Shown piece after piece: positions 26,909-36,109 of a stretch of DNA of 64,000 nt; position 1 is the stretch's first letter, and every line of letters begins with the position of its first letter. Source of the DNA: Balanoglossus misakiensis (lineage: Eukaryota > Hemichordata); contig CM082579.2 of the NCBI GenBank assembly GCA_040954595.2, positions 8,742,001 through 8,806,000 on the forward strand, read 5' to 3'. The position numbers were made by a program, and so were the translations under genes. Under the pieces are notes generated by a model. That model searched no databases. It was not told the origin of the DNA and worked only from the letters and a program-made list of their open reading frames with translations.

Positions 26909-28193
26909 TATTATTATTATTATTATTCTTCTTCCCACTTTTAAAAACAGCCGCTATTCGAAGACCGATGCACCCATTGACTTGAAATTTGGCTCATAGG
27001 TAAAACTGAAAGCAAGTAATTTTTTGATCATGTCACTATGGCAACAGGTCACATGACCTGGCAGCCATCTTGGATTTAAACTTTTAAATTGGTCTAATTT
27101 GCATAAAAAATGAAGAATCCAAATTCTGTTCAGAAACTTTGTGGACCATATGGCCAGGGTCCTATATGCCAAATTTCAATGTCTAAGTCCTTGCCGATTT
27201 TGAGGAGATGATTTTTAAAGCATTAATTTTCATATTTTCCATGACCATTGGACCCAGCCATTGGCCTATACTTTCCATGGTTAAGCAATGGCCCCCTAGG
27301 ATTTTAGATTTATGCCCAATATCTCAACATCCACTGGGCTGATCAGCTTCAAATTTTGTGTGCAGCTAGCCTACCTTCCGACAATCAGTTCCAACTGGAA
27401 AAAATAATATGGAAAATCGACCGATTTTTTTATATTAATTTTTTTATGAAATCTATACCTATACTTATTCCACTATACTTAAGCTATGGCCACATAGTTT
27501 TGTAGAATTCTGGTCGGTGCAATAGTCTGCAGCATAGGACCAAAATAAGAAGCCAAATTTAAGGCTCACCTGTGACACCTGCTCAACTCATTAATTATGT
27601 GCATACCTAATTCCAGGCAAACCAATAGGGCTACAGGTCTGGTTTTTGTCGGACATGGACCAGTATGGGGTCAAATTTTTTCCCCAAATTTTGGGTGACC
27701 TTGGGTGACCTTTGACCTACTTTCGCATATCTCAGCATCCAGAGCAGGTACAGCTCAGGTGTTTGGGTGGATGGGACCAAAATAAGAAGCCAAATTAAAG
27801 GCTCACCTGTGACACCTGCTTAACTCATTAACTATGTGCATACCTAATTCCAGGCAAACCAATAGGGCTACAGGTCTGGTTTTTGTCGGACATGGACCAG
27901 TATGGGGTCAAATTTTTTCCCCAAATTTTGGGTGACCTTGGGTGACCTTTGACCTACTTTCGCATATCTCAGCATCCAGAGCAGATACAGCTTAGGTGTT
28001 TGGGTGGACGGGACCAAAATAATTAGCCAAATTTTAGAGTCACCTGTGACACCTGCCTAACTCATTAATTATGTGAATACCTAATTCCAGGCACACCAGT
28101 AGGGCTACAGGTCTGGTTTTTGTTTGACATGGACCAGTATAGCGTAAACATTTTCTGCTCATATTAAGCGTGACCTCACGTGACCTTTGACCT
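26036..28193 (-). promoter_or_regulatory. Seven perfect DR1 sites in array A
   Basis: TGACCTTTGACCT occurs exactly at 26036-26048, 26273-26285, 26500-26512, 26738-26750, 27706-27718, 27943-27955 and 28181-28193. Most are preceded at 4-bp spacing by another TGACCT (TGACCT-TGGG-TGACCT or TGACCT-CACG-TGACCT), making a DR4 plus DR1 composite. The CACG version also creates the E-box CACGTG. All lie in the same orientation. Confidence 0.65.
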
Positions 28194-28351
28194 ACTTTTC
28201 CACATCTCAGCATCCACAGCACATACACCCTTTGCATTTGGAGTGATAGAACAACTAATGCAGTAATTAAATATGCACAAATCTATCTCCAGGCGAACCA
28301 ATAGGGCTAGTAGTGTCTCGAAACCCGCTTATTGCTGTTCACAGCTATATT
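26909..28351 (+). repeat. Array A, body 2 (three ~238-bp modules)
   Basis: The first 600 bp match body 1 almost base for base, but it lacks the 5' hairpin units and has one module fewer. DR1 sites are at 27706, 27943 and 28181, the X-box-like site at 27032-27045 and the terminal stem-loop at 28334-28345. The near-identity indicates recent duplication or homogenisation. Confidence 0.85.
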
Positions 28352-28589
28352 TTTTTACTTAAGATTCTCATGAGAAAAGGGCGTGCGACAAATTGACAAA
28401 AAATGTGAACTTTGAAATTTGCAGAGGAGAAAAATATAACATCAGGGGATAAATCTTGCCTCATACAGCATTGGGCTCAAGAAAAAAAAGAAGCTCTTTC
28501 TCCAAAGTTATGAAATGTTTTGCATGCTTATAGAACGTTGAAAAGGTTTTGGACTAATTTCCCATTACTTTTATTTATTATTTTTGCAG

Positions 28590-28650
28590 CATGAGTTCAT
28601 CAGTCAACTTGTTCGATGATTTGGAAATGAGTGACAGCGATGATGAACAG
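28590..28650 (+). CDS. Internal exon of AFF-like gene: acidic LFDDLEMSDSDDEQ segment
   Basis: The exon is 61 nt, with acceptor TTATTATTTTTGCAG and donor CAG|GTGAGT. The first base completes the Asp codon begun at 2061-2062; twenty codons follow, MSSSVNLFDDLEMSDSDDEQ, ending in phase 0. The pattern Leu-x-Asp-Asp-Leu-x-x-Ser followed by Ser/Asp/Glu and a final Glu-Gln closely parallels the segment DDLKLSSSEDSDGEQ of vertebrate AFF4 and the equivalents in AFF1-3. That segment lies between the ELL-binding region and the serine-rich transactivation domain. Known of the family: AFF proteins are disordered scaffolds joining P-TEFb, ELL and AF9/ENL in the nuclear super elongation complex. Seen: motif, splice sites, phases. 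The Met at the start is internal, not an initiator. The weak point is that acidic-serine motifs are short and low in complexity. Confidence 0.72.
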
Positions 28651-31279
28651 GTGAGTGTCCAAATCAATATTATTTTCATAGTTGGACGTTGGCTCCATAC
28701 TGATCCTGACATGCAGGGTTGGGCAGGGTGTTATATGCTCTCACTTTTCTGGTGTACATCCCCGAACCGCAAATTAGTTATTTTATGAACCACAAACTGG
28801 CTTGTATGTTTTTCAGTGTCTTTGTTCGGTTTATCTGCTATAGTTTCTCACTTATACTCTGATATGCATGTTGCCAGTCTGTCAACAAAATCTGATCCAT
28901 AGGTAACACACACTGTAACTCAAAACCTCAGGAGCTTCAACTTGATGGACTTGACCTCAAATTTCTGTGAAGGCAGAAGAACTTGAGAAATTATGGATCA
29001 TTATGGGTTGAATGCTTCTGATGTTTTGTAATTGGTTGATTATAGAACGGTCTCAGATGTTTATCATTGTTCTGAGATAATGTATTATAAATTGGAGAGA
29101 AGTAAAAAAGGCATTTCCTATGGGAGGACAGAGTGACACATACAAAGCCATGTGGTATTGGGATTGTTGTGATAATAATACATGCAATATGCGAGGCTTG
29201 CATCAAGCATTGTAGAGTCATAGTGCAATCAGCGAGGGCAAGGGTTTGTCTTATAAAACTTCTGGGAGGGGGTGTTAGATTTGAGGGGTTGTTACTGGTG
29301 TTGAGGAACACTGGGGAGGTTGGTGGTGACTTTTAATGTAGGGGAGATATTCTCAGAGTGAGTTGGGGGAATCCCTTTAGGGTTTCACTAGCATTTGAGG
29401 ACCTAGCTAGGTAAAAAAGAATTCTGAATGTCACAGATGAAAAAGTGCAGCCCACAGGATTTCAGAAGCTCGAAATAAAACTGAAAGGTGATGATCATAT
29501 TTCTGACAAAAAGGGAACAGTACTTTGACAGGGCAGTCAGAGGATTTCCATCAGCGTTGTATTGAAAGGCGACACTGAATCGAGAGTTCATCATCATCAG
29601 ATTGGTTGGTGGCAATATGATGTTGACTTTGATAGTGGCACTAAGTGAAATTGACACTGATATGGGCTGTATTGTCATTGATATGACGGCTGGTGATATG
29701 GTTTGATTTATGTACATCGGGCAACACACTGCGCTACGGTTTATAACGTCACGCATTAGGCAGAGAGTACATCAATCTCTGTTACCATGGCGAGAACCAG
29801 TTCATGTAGCTGCAATTACAGCAGGGTTGCAATGTTGTATAACTATAAGGATGATTTTTGTGAACTGGGGGGGGGGGGGGGTGAACTCTTCCATTTTGTT
29901 GGAGGGGGTTATTATTGAAACATGTGGTTGGTTTCTTGGTGGCTTTCACAAATCATGCAATTTCAAGAAAAACGATACTTAAGATATTGGCAGACCACAT
30001 CATTGAAAAATGGGGGTTTGTGTCGTCATTTCGGGGCAATATTGACACTATATGGCCTTTTTGGAAATAACAGCTGTCAAATGATTGATCGGAGTTTGCT
30101 TGTCGCAATTGAGCCGGTAGCTTTATAAGTCCAGTGTCTTCCAGATTCAGAACACAAGTCAAAACACATTGAAATTAGATCCAAAACGAAGGGGGGAAAA
30201 TACACCAGCCTTGGGTCACTGCCATTTTTTGTCGTGATAAAAATAACGACACACGCAAGAGAACTCGTCCAGGTTGACTCTTTTTTTAAACACAAGGCTG
30301 GCATTATCAATCGGGTGTAATGTGTTAAGAGTGTGTTATCTGTGGTCTGGCAAACACCCCTTGAAAAACCAGCCGTATATATTATCTATTGAAGTCATTG
30401 TCTGGGAGTTTGTCAAATGACTTGTCAAGGATAAATGACGTGACGAGTAATATGAATGGCTTGTTAAAACCCGGAGACTTAAATCAATTTCTTCTCTGCA
30501 TGGATGATCTATTTGTCTGTTGTCATCTGTTTTTGACCTTTATATTTTCAGACCTTTCAGACCTATTGTGCTGAAGAAATGTCCCCCCCCCCCCTTTCAA
30601 TAAATTTTCATCAGCATTTTGTGGGGTATCAGATTTCCTTAAAGTAGTATACGTCAGCTCTGCTCAAAAAGCCGAAGACATCCCTATTGTGTCTGAAATA
30701 CAATATCTATTTTCAGACAACGCTGTATAAAAATTGGCGTTCTCTGATTTAGCACGATTCGGCAAGAGATTTTTTTGGATTTTTTAAAGAATATGCAGCG
30801 GTTGATGTCAAGTTTGAGTTCAGTGGTTCGTAAAAATAAATAATTTGCGGTTCACGGTTGTACGCCGGGGAAAAGCGAGGGCATTACAACACCCTGCCCA
30901 CCCCTGCGTGTCAGGATCACTATGGAATGCGCCACTAGGGGTTCTCTTCAATTGGTTGACAAATCAGAATGCATTCATTTGCATTGTAGGGTAATCTGAT
31001 TCCTCAATAAACCTTTGTTATGCATAAAACAACATTGGAACAAAAAATCGGAATTAACTGGCTGTAACAGTTTGCCTGGCAAAACATTGACAACGTTTAC
31101 GGCAGTGTGTGGATGAGCCATTAGGACTATAAGACGAGCTCACAGGGAACCCTACAATGTTGGTGAGTTTGCGGCCATTTGCCACTGACAAATTGGTCGA
31201 CTGAATTGGCAGGGTAGGCTGGTCGTCGATCACGGCAAGTAATTACTTACCCTTGTATGTGTTCTCTCTCTGCACACAG
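28651..31279 (+). other. Intron (2.6 kb) of the AFF-like gene
   Basis: The donor is GTGAGT at 28651. The acceptor GTTCTCTCTCTGCACACAG ends at 31279. It contains a poly-G run at 29867-29881 and otherwise mostly unique sequence. No exon or array-type repeat was recognised. Confidence 0.68.
29867..29881. repeat. Poly-G tract (15 G)
   Basis: An uninterrupted G run. Confidence 0.95.
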
Positions 31280-31329
31280 AAGGCTTCTGATGGACGCCAG
31301 TCTAATCGTACTATGCTGCAGTCAATGAG
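31280..31329 (+). CDS. Internal exon of AFF-like gene: KASDGRQSNRTMLQSM segment
   Basis: The exon is 50 nt, between a pyrimidine-rich acceptor (CTCTCTCTGCACACAG) and donor GAG|GTAGGC. It is phase 0 at its start, matching the preceding exon, and encodes KASDGRQSNRTMLQSM plus the two bases AG of a split codon. In vertebrate AFF1/AFF3-type proteins the acidic EQ motif is followed by a short stretch ending in QRTALRAL; here EQ is followed at similar distance by NRTMLQSM, which keeps R-T-x-L. This collinearity is the second support for the AFF call. The next exon must begin with one base completing the AG codon; none that also looks AFF-like was found in the remaining 32 kb. Confidence 0.68.
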
Positions 31330-31440
31330 GTAGGCTTTTCTGATTTTATTTTCACCTTCCCGAGACGAGGAAAAAAAGAGAGTTGTTGTTTTTTAATGAG
31401 TCTGCGGGAGTGTGCGAGTGAAATACCACGGCCTGGCAGT

Positions 31441-31496
31441 GTGCGTGTGTGCGTGTGTGTGTGTATGTGTGTGTGTGTGTGTGTCTCACACACACT
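31441..31496. repeat. (GT)n microsatellite, imperfect
   Basis: GT repeats interrupted by GC and AT dinucleotides, ending in CTCACACACACT, so the edge can fold back. It begins 110 bp after the donor of the third exon. Confidence 0.9.
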
Positions 31497-31652
31497 GTAG
31501 TTTTGGGATTAACTCTGAAATAACAGCAGTCACAGTCACTTGGGAGATCCCTGCTGATGACGTGACCTCTGGAGGTTCAAGTGTTAATGTGGCGAGTGTG
31601 GTCGCCAGACCTGGGGCCCCATAACAACAACATACATGTACACACAGCCAAG

Positions 31653-31668
31653 CCCCCCCCCCCCCCCC
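31653..31668. repeat. Poly-C tract (16 C)
   Basis: An uninterrupted C run, followed by an AC-rich stretch with repeated ACACAC to about 31770. Confidence 0.95.
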
Positions 31669-31952
31669 TATACCCAATGTATATACAAAACATGTGTAGA
31701 TATAGACACACACATATATACAAACACACATGCACAAAGACACACACGGACACACTAAACACACACAGTGAGATGTCAACCTGTGACTGCCATGTATAAA
31801 ACGGCGCCTGAAAATGCTGGCCAATGCAAAGAAGCCCTGCCACTGAAGATATATATTCACTCTATGGTTACACAAATATTTGCCGAGAATTCTTGGCATA
31901 GTCAACCATGTTGTGATTATGCAAACAGAGCAGGACAGGCATGTCTATGTAA

Positions 31953-32010
31953 GTGTATCGTCTCGATGCTATTTTCTCCCCCGAGAAAATAGCATCAGAA
32001 GTAGATACAC
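31953..32010. repeat. Long near-perfect hairpin upstream of array B1
   Basis: GATGCTATTTTCTC (31965-31978), loop CCCC, GAGAAAATAGCATC (31983-31996): 14 perfect pairs. After a small internal mismatch the stem continues as GTGTATC (31953-31959) with GATACAC (32004-32010). The loop is too short for a typical microRNA precursor. It may be a transposon terminus or cruciform-forming DNA; it ends 44 bp before array B1. Confidence 0.75.
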
Positions 32011-32054
32011 AGCGTGTGTAAGGTTAAATAATATCTGAATGGAATAATGTAATT

Positions 32055-32162
32055 AGGGCACAAGCCAAGCAGGCTTGTGCCCTATTGGTATTACTGGGGT
32101 TTTTCATTAGGGCACAAGCCAAGCAGGCTTGTGCCCTATTGGTATTACTGGGGTTTTTCATC
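32055..32162 (+). repeat. Duplicated 5' hairpin unit of array B1 (54 bp x2)
   Basis: AGGGCACAAGCC (32055-32066) pairs perfectly with GGCTTGTGCCCT (32072-32083). The copy is at 32109-32120 with 32126-32137. The spacer ATTGGTATTACTGGGGTTTTTCATT is shared. Each unit is preceded by ATT. Confidence 0.9.
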
Positions 32163-33269
32163 CTCTTCTTTTTCTTGTGTAGTTTTTTTGCCCAATAGGA
32201 TCTTGAAAACGGCTGAACCTACAAATCTCAAACTTGGCACAGTGATGCAGGCCTATGAGAGCTGGTGCAGTACCCTCGTGAATGTTTAATAAGTCATGTG
32301 ACCTGATGACCATATATAGGCAAAGTTTTCAAATGGGCCTAATTTGCATATGAATGGAGATATCAAAATTCTTTTAGCAATTTTTGTGGACCATGTGGTC
32401 AGTGTCCTACATGCCAAATGTCAAAGCCATGGGCCAAGTCTATTTTGAGAAGAAGATTATTAACCATTATTTGTCATATTTGTGGACCCAGCCATAGGCC
32501 TATACTTTCTATAGTTAAGCTATGACGCTATGTCCACGTCTGTGCAATTGTCCTGTACAGTGACAGTCTAGTGGCCCGTGAGCTGAATGGGACCAAAATA
32601 AAAGACAAAATTTTGGGCTCACCTGTAACACCTGCTTAACTCATTAATTATGTGCATGCCTAATTCCGGGCTAACTATTAGGGCTAGAGGTTTTGTTCTT
32701 GTGGGACATGGACCAGTATGGGATCAAAAATTTTTGCCCAAATTTTGGGTGACCTCAGGTGACCTTTGACCTTCTTTCCTATATCTCGGCATCCACAGCA
32801 GGTACAGACTTGGCGTTTGGAGGGTTGTGACTAAAATTGAAAAGACAAAATTGGGGGTCACCTGTGACACCTGCTTATCTCATTAATTATGTGCATACCT
32901 AATTCCAGGCTAACCAATAGGGCTAGAGGTTTGATTTTTGTTGAACATGGACCAGTATGGGGTTAAAATTTCTTGCCCAATTTTGGGTGACCTCAGGTGA
33001 CCTTTGACCTACTTTACCGTATCTCGGCAACCCATGCAGATACAGCCTTGGCATTTGGAGGCATGGAACTCCTAATGGAGCCTTATACTTTACCTCATTA
33101 ATTATGTGCATATATAAATCTAGGCGAACCAATAGGGCTAGAGGTCTGGTTTTTGTTGGACCTGGACTAGTATGGGGTCAAACTTTTTTGCCCAAATTTT
33201 GGGTGACCACATATGACCTTTGACCTTCGGCTTAAGCTTGTGCCCGTCATCGCTGCTTGCAGCTATATT
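32163..33269 (+). repeat. Array B1, body 1
   Basis: It runs from TTCTTTTTCTTGTGTAG to the end of the stem-loop and TATATT. DR1 sites are at 32760, 32998 and 33214. A TTATAGTTAAGC-like conserved block is shared with the later bodies. It is followed directly by a (CTTT)n tract. Confidence 0.8.
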
Positions 33270-33293
33270 CTTTCTTTCTTTCTTTCTTTCTTT
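33270..33293. repeat. (CTTT)n microsatellite at a body junction
   Basis: Six CTTT units directly between the 3' terminus of body 1 and the first unique bases of body 2. Confidence 0.95.
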
Positions 33294-34700
33294 ATTCTTG
33301 TGTCAATTCTTCGGCCAACTAAATCTCTGAAACTACTGCAGGTACACTGCTCAAACTTGCTACAGTGGGCAAGGTCTATGAGTAGATGTGCAGTGACTTG
33401 TGAATACTTAATTAGTCACGTGACCTGGCGGCCATCTTGGATTTTCTGAAAAAATTCAAATCTCAGATCTCAGAAACTACAAGTCAGATCGACTTCAAAT
33501 TTGGCATGCAGGTAGACTACCTTCTACCCATCATTTTTGTAATTGAAAATTTTGCTACAGTGTTGCAGTTTTTTTAATACAATTTTTTTTCTGAAATCTG
33601 GCTTAAATTTCAAAAATCTTCTTCTCCAGAACCGGTGATAACCGAGACACGGGGTTTGGGGTATGTGGTCACCTAAGTGATGTCTATCAAGTTTGCGAAG
33701 ATCATTGTGATTGGTCGAAGATTATGGCGGCCATATTGGATTTTCGAAAAACCATAGTTAAACTCCAAAAATCTTCTTCTCCAGAACGGGCGATGACTGA
33801 GTCGCAAGATTCGGGGAGTATGGTCACTGCACTGATGTCTATCAAGTTTGCAAAGAACATTGTGATTGGTCGAAGATTATGGCGGCCATATTGGATTTTG
33901 TAAAAAGCAGTGAAAAATTGAAATTCCTTTTTCTAGTCTAAAAATTGATAGCATACAAATTCTTTTTATGGATATCAATCGTCATGTGACTAAAATATGT
34001 TACAATTTTTGTGGCGATTTTTCACATGACCTTTGACCTACTTATCACGCGTTATTATTTCTGCATATCTAATTCCAGGCTAACCTATAGGGCTAGACGT
34101 TTGGTTTTTGATGAATGTGGATTAGTGTGTGATCAAAATATTTTGCTACTTTTCATGACCCCTTTGACCTCAGCTGACCTCATTAATTATGTACATAGCT
34201 AATTACAGGAGAACCAATAGAGCTAGAGGTTTGGTTTTTGTTGGACATGGACCAGTATGGGATCAAAATTTTTTGCCCAAATTTTGGGTGACCTCTGGTG
34301 ACCTTTGACCTACTTTCGCATATCTCAGCATCCAGAGCAGATACAGCCATGGCATTTGGTAGGATGGGACCAAAATGTAAAGCCAAATTTTTGGGTCACC
34401 TGTGACACCTGCTGACCTCATTAAATATGCACATACCTAATTACAGGCGAACCAATAGAGCTATAGTTTTGGTTTTAGTTGGACATGGACCAGTATGGGT
34501 AAAAAAAAATTGCCCAAATGTTGGGTGACCTCAGGTGACCTTTGACCTACTTCACCCTATTTCAGCAGCAAAAATACACATATCCTTGTTATGTCATGAG
34601 ATAATACATCCGATAGAAAATTCTGTTTCTTCTCATTCATACTGTGCATATATAATTCAAGATCAGCGCTTGGGCCCGACAATGCTGCTCGCAGCTTTAA
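33294..34700 (+). repeat. Array B1, body 2 (diverged subtype)
   Basis: Its first half differs from the other bodies and contains a tandem duplication of about 150-170 bp (33616-33750 and 33768-33905), each copy with GATTATGGCGGCCATATTGGATTT. A further GGCGGCCATCTTGGAT near 33427 matches the YY1 consensus core (AAGATGGCGGCC), and GTCACGTGACC near 33414 is an E-box of CLEAR type. DR1 sites are at 34027, 34299 and 34536, so the shared 238-bp modules occupy the second half. It ends with a variant stem-loop, GCTGCTCGCAGC. Confidence 0.75.
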
Positions 34701-36109
34701 TCTTTTTTTTTTCTTGTGTAGTTTTTTTGCTCAGGTAGATCTTGAAAACGGCTGAACCTACAAATCTCAAACTTGGCACAATGGTGCAGGCCTATGAGAG
34801 CTGGTGCAGTATCCCTGTGAATGTTTAATTAGTCATGTGACGTGATGACCATATATGGGCAAAATTTTCAAATGGGCCTAATTTGCATATGAATGGTGAT
34901 ATCAAAATTCTGTGCAATCATTTTGCGGACCATATGGTCAGTGTCCTACATGCTAAATTTCAAGGCTCTGGGCCAAGTCAATTTTGAGAAGAAGATTTTT
35001 AAATATTATATTTCATATTTTTTGGACCCAGCCATAGGCCTATACTTTCTATAGTTAAGCTATGATGCTATGTCCACATCTGTGCAATGGTCCTGTACTG
35101 TGACTCTCTATTGGCCCGTGAGCAGAATGGGACCAAAATAAAAGGCAAAATTTTGGGCTCACCTGTAACACCTGCTTAACTCATTAATTATGTGCATACC
35201 TAATTCTGGGCTAACTAATAGGGCTAGAGGTTTTGTGCTTGTGGGACATGGACCAGTAAAGGGTAAAAAAAAATTGCCCAAATTTTGGGTGACCTCAGGT
35301 GACCTTTGACCTACTTTCCTATATCTCGGCATCCAGAGCAGGTACAGACTTGGCGTTTGGAGGGTTGGGACTAAAATTTAAAAGCCAAAATTGAGGGTCA
35401 CCTGTGACACCTGCTTATCTCATTAATTATGTGCATACCTAATTCCAGGCCAACCAATAGGACTAGAGGTTTGGTTTTTGCTGAACATGAACCAGTATGG
35501 GGTCAAAATTTCTTGCCCAAATTTTGGGTGACCTCGGGTGACCTTTGACCTACTTTACCATATCTCGGCATGCACAGCAGCTACAGCCTTGGCATTTGGA
35601 GGGATGGAACTCCTGATGGAGCCTTACACTTTACCTCATTAATTATGCACATACATAATTGTAGGCGAACCAATTCTTCGCTATCAAATGACGTCAGACG
35701 CGTTCAGGTGGCAGTTACGTTCGCATTCAAATTTCCAGATGACGGGCAACTTCAGCAACGTGGACTTACGGTGGTGCAGACAAAGACTGTGCAGACGAAA
35801 TGCAATGAGGCTGATGAGGCAACATACCCGATACATGTTGCGTGTTTGGCGGTTCTAAAGTAAAAACATAATCGGAAAAACTTTTACTGGATGCCGAAAT
35901 ATTGCTTGCCCGTCATCTGGAAATGACTGCGCCATGTGACACATTGCCAGATCACGTGATTGATAGTAAAGAATAGGCTAGAGATTTTGTTCTTGTGGGA
36001 CACGGACCAGTATGGGGTCAAAATTTCTTGCCCAAATTTTGGGTGACCACTTATGACCTTTGACCTTCGGCTTAAGCTTGGGCCCGTCATCGCTGCTTGC
36101 AGCTATATT
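34701..36109 (+). repeat. Array B1, body 3 with insertion
   Basis: Apart from the insertion at 35673-35974 it is almost identical to the three bodies of array B2, much closer than to body 1 of its own array. DR1 sites are at 35300, 35539 and 36054. The open frame that runs from the module into the insertion (35570-35863) is accidental. Confidence 0.8.
35673..35974. mobile_element. Palindromic MITE-like insertion (about 302 bp)
   Basis: The other bodies read ACCAATAGGGCTAGAG without a break; here ACCA is followed by ATTCTTCGCTATCAA..., closing with TTGATAGTAAAGAAT and then AGGCTAGAG. The ends are imperfect inverted repeats. Further in, TTTCCAGATGACGGGCAA (35732-35749) and TTGCCCGTCATCTGGAAA (35906-35923) are perfect 18-bp inverted repeats. 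A 2-3 bp target duplication (AT or AAT) is possible but the palindromic ends make it ambiguous. There is no transposase. The superfamily is not identified. It contains a CRE palindrome TGACGTCA near 35689. Confidence 0.75.

Larger units (their letters stand above)
25129..28351 (+). mobile_element. Tandem array A, Helentron/HINE-like non-autonomous element
   Basis: The 3.2 kb array begins with two tandem 57-bp units, each containing a perfect hairpin, then a (TTA)n tract. Two near-identical bodies follow head to tail. Each body ends with GTGTCTCGAAACCCG (the right hairpin arm again), about 5 bp, the stem-loop GCTG-TTCA-CAGC and TATATT. Subterminal inverted repeats, internal tandem modules, an adjoining microsatellite and a 3' stem-loop are the hallmarks of Helentron-associated elements (HINE, DINE-1, 'pearl'). 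No transposase, Rep/helicase or other coding capacity is seen, so it would be non-autonomous. The class is inferred from architecture. It ends 238 bp before the exon at 28590. Confidence 0.6.
2063..28589 (+). other. Large intron (26.5 kb) of the AFF-like gene
   Basis: The donor GTGAGT is at 2063; the acceptor TTATTTTTGCAG ends at 28589. No exon with acceptor, open frame and donor was recognised inside. It holds long unique stretches, poly-C/poly-G runs, two perfect X-box palindromes, two DR1 sites and, at its 3' end, the tandem repeat array A. Blocks around 3580-4760, 5990-6420, 7440-7830, 8400-8850, 13730-14340, 16030-16870, 17150-17640 and 19690-20110 have balanced composition and many CpG and homeodomain-like TAAT cores. 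They look like candidate conserved non-coding elements, but conservation could not be tested. Confidence 0.6.
32760..36066 (-). promoter_or_regulatory. Nine perfect DR1 sites in array B1
   Basis: TGACCTTTGACCT is exact at 32760, 32998, 33214, 34027, 34299, 34536, 35300, 35539 and 36054 (13 bp each). Several are preceded by TGACCT-CAGG, giving DR4 plus DR1. The half-site before the last DR1 of bodies 1 and 3 is degraded to TGACCA. All share one orientation. Confidence 0.65.
32055..36109 (+). mobile_element. Tandem array B1, Helentron/HINE-like non-autonomous element
   Basis: The array opens with two 54-bp units holding the hairpin AGGGCACAAGCC-AAGCA-GGCTTGTGCCCT. Three head-to-tail bodies follow, each closing with a stem-loop: 33252-33263 (GCTGCTTGCAGC), 34684-34695 (GCTGCTCGCAGC) and 36092-36103 (GCTGCTTGCAGC), followed by TATATT or the variant TTTAAT. 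Before the stem-loop is GCTTGTGCCCG or GCTTGGGCCCG, a copy of the right hairpin arm. The design is the same as array A although the hairpin sequence differs. The middle body is a diverged subtype. The last body carries a 302-bp insertion. No coding capacity was recognised. Confidence 0.6.
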
